Of a DNA stretch of 64,000 nucleotides, positions 53,539 through 62,547 are shown piece by piece. The notes under the pieces were generated by a model. The model ran no database searches, was not told the DNA's origin, and worked only from the letters and a program-made list of their open reading frames with translations. The first letter of the stretch is position 1; each line of letters begins with the position of its first letter. The stretch lies in assembly GCA_963205335.1 (NCBI GenBank), contig CAUJIM010000017.1, forward strand, positions 1 through 64,000, in the 5' to 3' direction. Position numbers and translations under genes: made by a program. The DNA is from Pseudomonadota bacterium. Its GTDB lineage: Bacteria > Pseudomonadota > Gammaproteobacteria > Burkholderiales > Burkholderiaceae_C.

Positions 53539-54648
53539 ATGCCTTCCCCCACTGCGCCTCGTGCTTGCCTGCAGCCGATCAAGGGGCGCGGCAGCGCCTC
53601 GCGCATCGCGCACCGGTTCGAGGCCGATGCGCGCGAGGCCTTCGACGACGGCTGGCCCGGGCCGGACGATGCACAGGCACCGCCGGCGCCGCGCACCGAG
53701 TGGCGCTGGGAAGACGCGCGCAGCGCGCTCACCCGCAATGACTCGCCCGATATTTTCTTCGAGCGGGCCGTCAACCCCTATCGCGGCTGCGAGCATGGCT
53801 GCGTCTATTGCTACGCGCGCGTCACGCACAGCTACCTGGGGCTTTCGCCGGGGCTGGACTTCGAGACCCGCATCGTCGCCAAGCGCAACATCGCGGCGCT
53901 GCTGCGCCGGGAGCTCGCGCGGCCCGGCTACGTCCCGTCGGTGGTCAACATCGGCTCGGCCACCGATTGCTACCAGCCGCTGGAGCGCGAGCTGCGCCTG
54001 ACGCGCTCGCTGATCGAGGTGTTGCGCGACGCGCGCCATCCGTTCGCGCTGATCACCAAGAGCAGCGGCGTGGAGCGCGACATCGACCTGCTCGCGCCCC
54101 TGGCCGGGCAGCGCCTGGCGGCGGTCTGCCTCACGGTGACGACGCTCGACGCGCGGCTGGCGCGCCGGCTGGAGCCGCGCGCCGCCGCGCCCTGGCGGCG
54201 CCTGCGCACCATCCGCACGCTGGTGGACGCGGGCATTCCCGTGGGCGTGAGCGTGGCGCCGCAGATCCCTTTCCTCATCGTCGACATGGAGCAGGTCCTG
54301 GCCGCGGCCGCCGATGCCGGGGCGACGTCGGCCTTCTACAGCGTGCTGCGCCTGCCGTGGGAACTCGATCCGCTGATGCGCGAGTGGCTGGCGCTGCACT
54401 ACCCCGAGCGCGCCGCACGGGTGCTCGCGCGCACCCGGGAGCTGCATGGCATCACCGGGCCGGGCGACGGACGGTTGTACCGCAGCGACTTCGCCACGCG
54501 CATGAAAGGCACGGGGCCGTGGGCCGATCTGCTGCGCCAGCGCTTCGCCAACGCGTGCGCGCGGCTCGGGCTCAACCGCGAACGGCTGGTGCTCGATACC
54601 TCGCGGTTCCGCCCGCCTGCACCCGCGGGACAGGGCGTGCTGTTCTGA
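53539..54648 (+). CDS. PA0069-family radical SAM protein (SOS-controlled)
   Basis: The protein has 369 residues. The radical SAM cluster motif is the form CEHGCVYC (Cys84, Cys88, Cys91), preceded by RAVNPYRGCEHG. The group resembles spore photoproduct lyase relatives and the P. aeruginosa protein PA0069, which I recall as a LexA-regulon member. A near-consensus LexA box overlaps the promoter here too, which points to a DNA-damage function. The exact reaction is unknown. Confidence 0.88.
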   Translation: MPSPTAPRACLQPIKGRGSASRIAHRFEADAREAFDDGWPGPDDAQAPPAPRTEWRWEDARSALTRNDSPDIFFERAVNPYRGCEHGCVYCYARVTHSYLGLSPGLDFETRIVAKRNIAALLRRELARPGYVPSVVNIGSATDCYQPLERELRLTRSLIEVLRDARHPFALITKSSGVERDIDLLAPLAGQRLAAVCLTVTTLDARLARRLEPRAAAPWRRLRTIRTLVDAGIPVGVSVAPQIPFLIVDMEQVLAAAADAGATSAFYSVLRLPWELDPLMREWLALHYPERAARVLARTRELHGITGPGDGRLYRSDFATRMKGTGPWADLLRQRFANACARLGLNRERLVLDTSRFRPPAPAGQGVLF

Positions 54649-54684
54649 ACCCGCGGTTCGGCCGGCGGCCGGTAGGCATATGGT

Positions 54685-55611
54685 TCATGCTGCCAACGCC
54701 ACGGCCTCCTTGTCGTGCATCGTCTGCACAAGGCAATCGCCGAAGTCCATGAGCAGTTGTGTGCGCGGCGCGCCGGACCGCGTGATCTCGTAGAAACCCA
54801 TCCGGACCCTGGGATGTGTCAGCGGCCGCAGATTCACGCGATAGCGGTGCGCGACCGCGCTCACGAACGACGGCAGCACGGCACAGCTCGGACCCAGTTC
54901 CACTATCGATAGCGCTGTGTGCAGTTGCAAGAACACCTGAGGTAGCGACTGTTCCACGCCGACCTCGCGCAAGCGCGCATCCACTAATTTCTGGATGGGG
55001 TTGTTCGGCGGCAGGCTCAGCAGAGCAATACCTTTGAGTTCGTTCCAACCGGCCGCAGTTCGCTGCCCGTCCGCACTGCTTGCGAGGATCAGCGAAGTGT
55101 GCAGCAGCAGTGTGCGCCGCAATTCTCTGGATGCGTCCATGAAAACGCCAAAACCGGCGTCGAGCTCTCCAGCCCGGACGCCAGCGTGGATATTGGCACG
55201 GTCCAGGTCGCGTACGGTGACCTGGACGCCGGGGTGGCTGCGCGCGAATATTTGGCAGACCTCGGGCAATACCGAGGAGGCGATGAAGGGCGTGGCGCCT
55301 ATGACCAGGCGGTGGCTCTCGGCAGAGTTGAGTTCGCCGAGCGAGACAGCGGCGGTATCCAGATCAGCCAGCACGCGGGCGGCTACCGGCAGGAAGACCT
55401 GGCCGTGCGGCGTGAGTGTCACCGAGCGGGTCGTGCGCTCGAACATGCGGCAGTCGAGCTGCTGCTCCATGTCGCGAACCATGCCGCTCAGGCCTGGCTG
55501 GCTCATGTGCAGTTCTTCGGCAGCGCGCGTGAAGCTGCCGGTACGGGCGATGGTTGCGAACGCACGCAACTGCCGCATGGACAGGCTGAGCGGCGACGGT
55601 GAGCGAATCAT
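54685..55611 (-). CDS. LysR-type regulator of the Bug/hydroxylase module
   Basis: The protein has 308 residues. The helix-turn-helix (SFTRAAEELHMSQPGLSGMVRDME) is followed by a LysR ligand domain. The ATG at 55611 is preferred over a TTG three codons earlier; MRQLRAF at 55569 is also possible. It is divergent from the Bug protein gene across 138 bp that contain an ATGAATTCAT palindrome (55627-55636). Codon use is visibly less GC-rich than in the flanking genes, as for the next two genes. Confidence 0.87.
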   Translation of the reverse strand: MIRSPSPLSLSMRQLRAFATIARTGSFTRAAEELHMSQPGLSGMVRDMEQQLDCRMFERTTRSVTLTPHGQVFLPVAARVLADLDTAAVSLGELNSAESHRLVIGATPFIASSVLPEVCQIFARSHPGVQVTVRDLDRANIHAGVRAGELDAGFGVFMDASRELRRTLLLHTSLILASSADGQRTAAGWNELKGIALLSLPPNNPIQKLVDARLREVGVEQSLPQVFLQLHTALSIVELGPSCAVLPSFVSAVAHRYRVNLRPLTHPRVRMGFYEITRSGAPRTQLLMDFGDCLVQTMHDKEAVALAA

Positions 55612-55749
55612 TGATGGCAAATGGAAATGAATTCATCGGATTTTGCAACTTTACTAATCGATCTGGTTGACGTGCAATACCGCTTGGCCACTGTGGCGGG
55701 CTGCACGTTGCGCGCCGCGGGCCCTTCTTATTTCAGCGAGATGTCTTTC

Positions 55750-56733
55750 ATGCCTTTGAAATCTTCCACCATCCTGCGGCGGCGCCTGCTGCTTGGCGCT
55801 GCCTTGACTGCCTGTGTACCGTTGCCGGCCTTTGCCCAGGCCGATTACCCGAACCGGCCGATAACGATCGTGGTGCCGTTCCCCGCCGGCGGGCCTACGG
55901 ATGCCAGCGCCCGCCTGTATGCCAAGGTGATGAGCGAAGCCATCGGCCAGCCGGTTGTCATCGACAACCGGGCTGGCGCTGCCGGAACCGTAGGCAGTGC
56001 CTACGTGGCGCGTGCGGCTGCCGACGGATACACCTTGCTGTGGGGAGGCACGAGCACGCTGGCTGTGGCGCCGGGGCTCTACAAGAAGCTGACATACGAT
56101 CCCGCTTCGTTCGTGCCCGTGGGCATGGCTTTGCGCGGGCCGCTGATGATTGCGGCTTACCCTGGCAGCGGGGTTGCCTCGCTCAAGGAGTTGGTGGCGA
56201 CAGCGATGCAGCGCAACCTGACCGTGGCGACCGCGGGCTCGGGCTCCATTGGCCACCTTGCGACCAAACTGCTGGAAGAGGTTGCCGGGATTCCTCTGAC
56301 GCACGTGCCCTACCGTGGCGGCGGTCCCGCGTTGAACGACGCCTTGGGTGGCCAGGTCAACCTCATCTTCGACACGGCTGCGGCGCTTGCGCCGCACGTG
56401 AAGTCGGGCAAACTGCTGGCACTGGCGGTCACCGGTACGCATGCGTATGCGCCGATACCGGAAGTGCCGACCGTGAAGCAGGTGCTGGGCAAGGACTATG
56501 AAGCCTATTCGTGGTTTGGCCTGGTGGCGATCAAGGGCACGCCCGAGCCGGTGGTGCATGCGCTGATTGCAGCCTTCCAGAAAGCGGCACAGTCGAGCGA
56601 GGTGCGCAGCCAAATTGCGCAGCAGGGTCTGGAGCCCGGGCTGCCCACGACGGAGCAGTTCGGGGCGGTGATCGATACCGATTACAAAAAATGGTCGAGC
56701 ATCGTTGCGCGGGCCAAGGTGCAGGCAGATTGA
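55750..56733 (+). CDS. Tripartite tricarboxylate transporter binding protein (Bug/TctC family)
   Basis: The protein has 327 residues. A signal peptide ends at PAFAQA, followed by the Bug motifs YPNRPITIVVPFPAGGPTD, IDNRAGAAGTVGS and THVPYRGGGPALNDALGGQV. It binds a carboxylic or aromatic acid in the periplasm. No tctA/tctB genes are present, which is common for Bug proteins in Burkholderiales. The start could also be the ATG at 55741. It is followed after 16 bp by an aromatic hydroxylase gene, so it may bind the hydroxylase substrate. Confidence 0.88.
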   Translation: MPLKSSTILRRRLLLGAALTACVPLPAFAQADYPNRPITIVVPFPAGGPTDASARLYAKVMSEAIGQPVVIDNRAGAAGTVGSAYVARAAADGYTLLWGGTSTLAVAPGLYKKLTYDPASFVPVGMALRGPLMIAAYPGSGVASLKELVATAMQRNLTVATAGSGSIGHLATKLLEEVAGIPLTHVPYRGGGPALNDALGGQVNLIFDTAAALAPHVKSGKLLALAVTGTHAYAPIPEVPTVKQVLGKDYEAYSWFGLVAIKGTPEPVVHALIAAFQKAAQSSEVRSQIAQQGLEPGLPTTEQFGAVIDTDYKKWSSIVARAKVQAD

Positions 56734-56749
56734 CCGGCTGGGATACCGC

Positions 56750-57946
56750 ATGAAACAGCAGATATTGATTGCCGGTGCGGGCATCGGCGGGTTGGCTGCT
56801 GCCCTCGCTCTGCTGCGCGATGGCCACGACGTAACGGTGCTGGAGCAGGCCGCGAGGCTTGGCGAAGTGGGTGCGGGCCTGCAACTGAGCGCCAACGCCA
56901 CGCGCGTCTTTACGTTGCTGGGCATCGATGACGCAGTGCATGCGGTTGCCAGCGTGCCCGTGGGCAAGCAGGTGCGATTGTGGAGCACGGGGCAAAGCTG
57001 GAAACTCTTCGACCTGGGCCAGCAGTCAGTTGCCGAATACGGCCACCCCTACTACACGCTGTATCGGCCTGACCTGCATGCCGTGCTGGCGAACGCCGTG
57101 CGGGCGCTGAAGGCCGATGCCATCGTACTGGGCGCCCGTTGCACCGGCTTCATCAACGATGAAGACGGTGTCACGCTCGAGCTGGAGGATGGACGCACCC
57201 TCCGCGGGAGCCTGCTGGTGGGCGCGGATGGCGTGCACTCCCGCATTCGGCAAGGCCTGTTCGGGCAGGACTCGCCCGTGTTTTCGGGCTGCCTGGCGTG
57301 GCGCGGCGTGATCCAGGCCGCGCGGCTGCCCGAGCACCTGCGCACGCCGGTGGGCACCAACTGGATCGGCCCCGGCGGCCACGTCATCCACTATCCGCTG
57401 CGGCACAACGAGTTGGTCAACTTCGTGGGCGTGGTCGAACGCAGTGACTGGACCGTCGAGTCCTGGACTGCTGCCGGTACTACCGAGGAGTGCTTGCGCG
57501 ATTTCGCCAACTGGAACGAAGACGTACACACGCTGATCCGCGCCATCGAGATGCCGTTCAAGTGGGCGCTGATGGGGCGCGAACCCTTGCAGCAGTGGAG
57601 TAGCGGGCGGGTCACGCTGCTGGGTGACGCCTGCCACCCCACCTTGCCGTTCCTGGCCCAGGGGGCCGGCATGGCGATCGAAGACGGTGCCATGCTGGTG
57701 CGCTGCCTGCGCGAGACGCAGGATCCGGTTCATGCCTTGCGCCGCTACCAGGACGCACGTGTGGAACGCACCACGCGCATCGTGCGAGGGTCTGCCGCCA
57801 ATACCGAGCGCTTCCACAACGCCGCGCTGGCATCGGCCGCGGGTGCGGTGGAATACGTGGACCGAGAATGGAGCGAGGCGCGGGTGCGGGAGCGCTACCA
57901 CTGGCTGTTCGAGTATCAGGTGGACCGGGTGGCACTGCCGGCTTGA
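56750..57946 (+). CDS. FAD-dependent aromatic monooxygenase (salicylate / 3-hydroxybenzoate hydroxylase type)
   Basis: The protein has 398 residues: FAD-binding GAGIGG (9-14), the DG motif in VGADGVHS, and the GD motif in LLGDACHPTLPFLAQGAGMAIEDG. The LPFLAQGAGMA form is typical of salicylate 1-hydroxylases and 3-hydroxybenzoate 6-hydroxylases (family A flavoprotein monooxygenases). It probably hydroxylates a small aromatic acid imported with help of the Bug protein. No ring-cleavage gene is in the window, so the pathway is incomplete here. Confidence 0.85.
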   Translation: MKQQILIAGAGIGGLAAALALLRDGHDVTVLEQAARLGEVGAGLQLSANATRVFTLLGIDDAVHAVASVPVGKQVRLWSTGQSWKLFDLGQQSVAEYGHPYYTLYRPDLHAVLANAVRALKADAIVLGARCTGFINDEDGVTLELEDGRTLRGSLLVGADGVHSRIRQGLFGQDSPVFSGCLAWRGVIQAARLPEHLRTPVGTNWIGPGGHVIHYPLRHNELVNFVGVVERSDWTVESWTAAGTTEECLRDFANWNEDVHTLIRAIEMPFKWALMGREPLQQWSSGRVTLLGDACHPTLPFLAQGAGMAIEDGAMLVRCLRETQDPVHALRRYQDARVERTTRIVRGSAANTERFHNAALASAAGAVEYVDREWSEARVRERYHWLFEYQVDRVALPA

Positions 57947-57952
57947 AACCGC

Positions 57953-57968
57953 CGGCGGGGCCCCGCCG
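57953..57968. other. Palindrome cggcggggccccgccg between convergent genes
   Basis: A perfect 16-base dyad lies between the convergent hydroxylase and fghA stops, with no T run on either side. It may act as a weak bidirectional stop or be chance in GC-rich sequence. Confidence 0.35.
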
Positions 57969-57997
57969 TGCCGGTGCGTTCTGTCGCGGCCGCGGGT

Positions 57998-58864
57998 CTA
58001 TGCCGCGGCCAGCTGCGCCGCGTGGTGCCGCAGGTGGTCGTCGATGAAGCTCTGGATGAAGTAGTAGCCGTGGTCGTAGCCGGGCTGCCGGCGCAGCGTG
58101 AGCGGCTGGCCGATGTGCTGGCACGCGGCTTCGAAGGCCTCGGGGAGCAGCTGCTTGTCGAACAGGAATTTGTCGGCCATGCCCTGGTCGATCAGGATGC
58201 CGCCGGGGTAGGGCGCCTGTGCCTGGCGCTGCATGAGCAGCGTCGCGTCGTGCTGCGCCCAGCGGACCTCGTCGTCGCCCAGGTAGCCCTTGAACGCCTT
58301 TTGGCCCCAGGCGCACTGCGTCGGGTGGCTGATGGGCGCGAAGGCCGAAAGGCTCTTGAACTTGCCGGGGTGGCGCAGCGCCAGCGTGAGCGCGCCGTGC
58401 CCGCCCATGCTGTGGCCGCACAGCCCCAGGCGCGTGGTGTCGATGGGCAGCGACACGCCCACGAGCGGCAGCAGCTCCTGGAGCAGGTAGCTTTCCATGC
58501 GCCAGTAGCGCGCCCAGGGCTCCTGCGTCGCGTCGAGGTAGAAGCCCGCGCCGACGCCGAATTCCCAGTCCGCCGCTTCATCGGGCAGGTTGGCGCCGCG
58601 CGGGCTGGTGTCGGGCGCGATCAGCGCCAGGCCCAGCTCGGCGGCCATGCGCTGCGCGCCCGCCTTGATGAGGAAGGTCTCCTCGTTGCAGGTCAGGCCG
58701 GCCAGGAACAGCACCGCAGGCACGCGCCGCCCTTGCACCGCCTGGGGCGGCAGGAAGACGCCGAACTTCATCGGCAGGCCGATTTCGCGCGAGGCGTGCC
58801 GGTAGCTGCGCTGCGCGCCGCCGAAGCAGGCATGCACGTCTTGCAGTTCGAGCAGTGCGGACAC
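57998..58864 (-). CDS. fghA: S-formylglutathione hydrolase
   Basis: The protein has 288 residues of the esterase D family: LAGLTCNEETFL, the nucleophile Ser152 in CGHSMGGHGALT, and His in GYDHGYYFI. It hydrolyses S-formylglutathione to formate and glutathione in formaldehyde detoxification. The start is GTG at 58864 with AGGAG seven bases upstream. It lies downstream of adhC on the same strand, with a copy of the dispersed repeat between them. Confidence 0.92.
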   Translation of the reverse strand: MSALLELQDVHACFGGAQRSYRHASREIGLPMKFGVFLPPQAVQGRRVPAVLFLAGLTCNEETFLIKAGAQRMAAELGLALIAPDTSPRGANLPDEAADWEFGVGAGFYLDATQEPWARYWRMESYLLQELLPLVGVSLPIDTTRLGLCGHSMGGHGALTLALRHPGKFKSLSAFAPISHPTQCAWGQKAFKGYLGDDEVRWAQHDATLLMQRQAQAPYPGGILIDQGMADKFLFDKQLLPEAFEAACQHIGQPLTLRRQPGYDHGYYFIQSFIDDHLRHHAAQLAAA

Positions 58865-58879
58865 CTGTGTTCTCCTGTA

Positions 58880-58931
58880 TTGATAGCTGCTGGCGCTTTA
58901 TGGACAAGCGCTAGAGGGTGATTCCGTTCAA
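58880..58931 (+). repeat. Dispersed palindromic element, copy 8 (best consensus)
   Basis: It reads gatagctgctggcgctttat, ggacaagcgctagagggtga, ttccgttcaaa. The central gcgctt/aagcgc arms form a stem. It lies between adhC and fghA. Confidence 0.8.
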
Positions 58932-58933
58932 AT

Positions 58934-60091
<1,158 letters not shown>

Positions 60092-60125
60092 CTACTGTAG
60101 GCCATGCGCGCCCGGCCTGCCCATG

Positions 60126-60150
60126 AAAAAGCCCGCCGGGCAGCGGGCTT
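60126..60150 (-). terminator. Intrinsic terminator of the sdh-gltA operon
   Basis: On the minus strand, directly after the gltA stop, gcccgc-tgcccg-gcgggc forms a 6-bp GC stem followed by ttttt. This is a classical terminator. Confidence 0.85.
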
Positions 60151-60171
60151 CGGTGCGGCGGGGCAGGGGGA

Positions 60172-61488
60172 TCAGCGCTGCGCGACCGGCTTGACGTTGC
60201 GCCGGGCGGCGCCGACGTACAGCTGGCGCGGGCGGCCGATCTTGTATTCCGGGTCGGCGATCATCTCGTTGAGCTGGGCGATCCAGCCGACGGTGCGCGC
60301 CAGGGCGAAGATGCCGGTGAAGAGCTTGACCGGGATGCCGATCGCGCGCTGCACGATGCCGGAGTAGAAGTCGACGTTCGGGTAGAGCTTGCGCTGCACG
60401 AAATAGTCGTCCTCCAGGGCGATCTTCTCGAGCTTCTTGGCCAGGGCGAACAGCGGGTCGTTCTCCAGGCCCAGTTCGGCCAGCACCTCGTTGCAGGTTT
60501 CCTGCATCAGCTTGGCGCGTGGGTCGTAGTTCTTGTAGACGCGGTGGCCGAAGCCCATCAGCTTGACGCCCGAGTCCTTGTCCTTGACCTGTTCCATGAA
60601 CTCGCCGACCTTGGCGATGCCGCCGTTGGCCTGGATGTGCTCGAGCATGTTCAGGCAGGCCTCGTTGGCGCCGCCGTGGGCCGGGCCCCAGAGGCAGGCA
60701 ACGCCCGCCGCGATGGCCGCGAACGGGTTGGTGCCCGAGCTGCCGCACAGGCGCACGGTGGAGGTGGAGGCGTTCTGCTCGTGGTCGGCGTGCAGGATGA
60801 AGATGCGGTCGAGCGCCTTCTCCAGCACCGGGCTGACCTTGTAGTCCTCGCACGGGGTGCCGAACATCATGCGCAGGAAGTTGCCGGCGTAGGACAGGTC
60901 GTTGCGCGGGTACATGTAGGGCTGGCCGACGCCGTACTTGTAGGCCATCGCCACGAGCGTGGGCAGCTTGGAGATCAGGCGGATTGCGGCGATCTCGCGG
61001 TGCTCGGCGTTGTGGATGTCGGTGCTGTCGTGGTAGAAGGCCGAGAGCGCGCCGATCAGGCCGGTGAGCACTGCCATCGGGTGCGCGTCGCGGCGGAAGC
61101 CCCGCAGGAAGAACTGCATCTGCTCGTGCACCATGGTGTGGTTGATCACGAGCTTGTGGAAATCGGCGCGCTGCGCCTCGTTGGGCAGCTCGCCCTTGAG
61201 CAGCAGGTAGCAGGTGTCGAGGAAGTCGCACTGCGTGGCCAGCTGCTCGATCGGGTAGCCGCGGTAGAGCAGCTCGCCCTTCTCGCCGTCGATGTAGGTG
61301 ATGGCCGACTGGCACGACGCGGTCGAGAGGAAACCGGGGTCGTAGGTGAACATGCCGGTCTGGCCGTAGAGCTTGCGGATGTCGACGACGTCCGGGCCGA
61401 TCGTCCCGTGGTAGACGGGAAGCTCCACACTGGGGCCGCCGTTGTCGAACGACAGGGTTGCTTTGTGTTCTGCCAATTGCATGTTCAT
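60172..61488 (-). CDS. gltA: Citrate synthase (type II)
   Basis: The protein has 438 residues, the length of the hexameric, NADH-sensitive Gram-negative type. Motifs: [28 protein letters not shown] near the start, [15 protein letters not shown], the catalytic [12 protein letters not shown] and [16 protein letters not shown]. It condenses acetyl-CoA and oxaloacetate as the first TCA step. AGGA lies 8 bases before the ATG at 61488. It follows sdhE by 43 bp and closes the operon. Confidence 0.96.
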   Translation of the reverse strand: MNMQLAEHKATLSFDNGGPSVELPVYHGTIGPDVVDIRKLYGQTGMFTYDPGFLSTASCQSAITYIDGEKGELLYRGYPIEQLATQCDFLDTCYLLLKGELPNEAQRADFHKLVINHTMVHEQMQFFLRGFRRDAHPMAVLTGLIGALSAFYHDSTDIHNAEHREIAAIRLISKLPTLVAMAYKYGVGQPYMYPRNDLSYAGNFLRMMFGTPCEDYKVSPVLEKALDRIFILHADHEQNASTSTVRLCGSSGTNPFAAIAAGVACLWGPAHGGANEACLNMLEHIQANGGIAKVGEFMEQVKDKDSGVKLMGFGHRVYKNYDPRAKLMQETCNEVLAELGLENDPLFALAKKLEKIALEDDYFVQRKLYPNVDFYSGIVQRAIGIPVKLFTGIFALARTVGWIAQLNEMIADPEYKIGRPRQLYVGAARRNVKPVAQR

Positions 61489-61531
61489 CTCGGTTTTCCT
61501 GGTTGGTGTGGCTGGTGTGGCAATGGGGGCG

Positions 61532-61822
61532 TCAGCCGCCGGACGGGCGCCTGCGCACTTGCGCGAGCACGGTTCTGACTTCCGGGGTGTCGATGTCCGG
61601 CGCGGGTTCGGTGCGGCGCAGGAACAGGTCGAGCAGGTCGTTGTCGGGCAGCGCCATCAGGGCGTCGAGCCCGCGGGCCTGGCCTTCGTCGAGCCGCTCG
61701 CCGTAGGTGGTGAAGAAGCGTTCCAGGAACAGGTCGTTCTCCACCAGACCCCGGCGGCAGCGCCAGCGCAGCACGGAGACTGCGCGCGCGTCCAGCGGCG
61801 ACGGAGCCGGCACGGCGGTCAC
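61532..61822 (-). CDS. sdhE: Succinate dehydrogenase flavinylation factor SdhE
   Basis: The protein has 96 residues with the conserved RG motif ([15 protein letters not shown]). SdhE helps attach FAD covalently to SdhA. The start is the GTG at 61822, which overlaps the sdhB stop (GTGA), so the pair is translationally coupled. It sits between sdhB and gltA. Confidence 0.9.
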   Translation of the reverse strand: MTAVPAPSPLDARAVSVLRWRCRRGLVENDLFLERFFTTYGERLDEGQARGLDALMALPDNDLLDLFLRRTEPAPDIDTPEVRTVLAQVRRRPSGG

Positions 61823-62520
61823 AGCGCGCGGTGGGCCATCAGCTCCTTGATCTTGCCGATGGCGCGGGTCGGGTTGAGGTGCTTGGGGCACACGTCGACG
61901 CAGTTCATGATGCTGTGGCAGCGGAACAGCCGGTAGGGGTCTTCCAGGTTGTCCAGGCGCTCGTTCGTCGCCTGGTCGCGGCTGTCGGCCAGGAAGCGGT
62001 AGGCCTGCAGCAGGCCGGCCGGGCCGACGAACTTGTCGGGATTCCACCAGAACGACGGGCAGGCGGTCGAGCAGCTCGCACACAGGATGCACTCGTACAG
62101 GCCGTCGAGCTCCTCGCGCTCCTCGGGCGACTGCAGGCGCTCGCGCTCGGGCGGCGGCTCGTCGTTGACGAGGTAGGGCTTGATCGAGTGGTACTGCTTG
62201 AAGAACTGCGTCATGTCCACGATCAGGTCGCGGATCACCGGCAGGCCGGGCAGGGGCTTGAGGACGATGGTCTCGGGCAGCGTCTGCATGTTGGTGAGGC
62301 ATGCCAGGCCGTTCTTGCCGTTGATGTTCATCGCGTCGGAGCCGCACACGCCTTCGCGGCAGGAGCGCCGGAAGGCGATCGTCGGGTCTTCCTTCTTGAG
62401 CTTGAGCAGCGCGTCGAGGAGCATGCGCTCGTGCCCGTCGAGCTCGACCTGGTGGGTCTCCATGTAGGGCTTGGCGTCCTTGTCCGGGTCGTAGCGGTAG
62501 ATTTTGATAGTGCGCTTCAT
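61819..62520 (-). CDS. sdhB: Succinate dehydrogenase iron-sulfur subunit
   Basis: The protein has 233 residues. The 2Fe-2S cluster cysteines are in CREGVCGSDAMNINGKNGLAC (split as CREGVC and NGLAC), the 4Fe-4S in CILCASCSTACP and the 3Fe-4S in CHSIMNCVDVCPK. It passes electrons from SdhA to the quinone site. It starts 27 bp after sdhA. Confidence 0.96.
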   Translation of the reverse strand: MKRTIKIYRYDPDKDAKPYMETHQVELDGHERMLLDALLKLKKEDPTIAFRRSCREGVCGSDAMNINGKNGLACLTNMQTLPETIVLKPLPGLPVIRDLIVDMTQFFKQYHSIKPYLVNDEPPPERERLQSPEEREELDGLYECILCASCSTACPSFWWNPDKFVGPAGLLQAYRFLADSRDQATNERLDNLEDPYRLFRCHSIMNCVDVCPKHLNPTRAIGKIKELMAHRAL

Positions 62521-62547
62521 CGTGATCTTCTCGTGTGGGTGGCCCGG

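Noticed and set aside
54893..54908. ctatcgatagcgctg in the second LysR gene, similar to element heads
   Set aside because: Only the short head matches, and the encoded residues (LHTALSIVE) are usual for LysR proteins, so chance is the simpler explanation.
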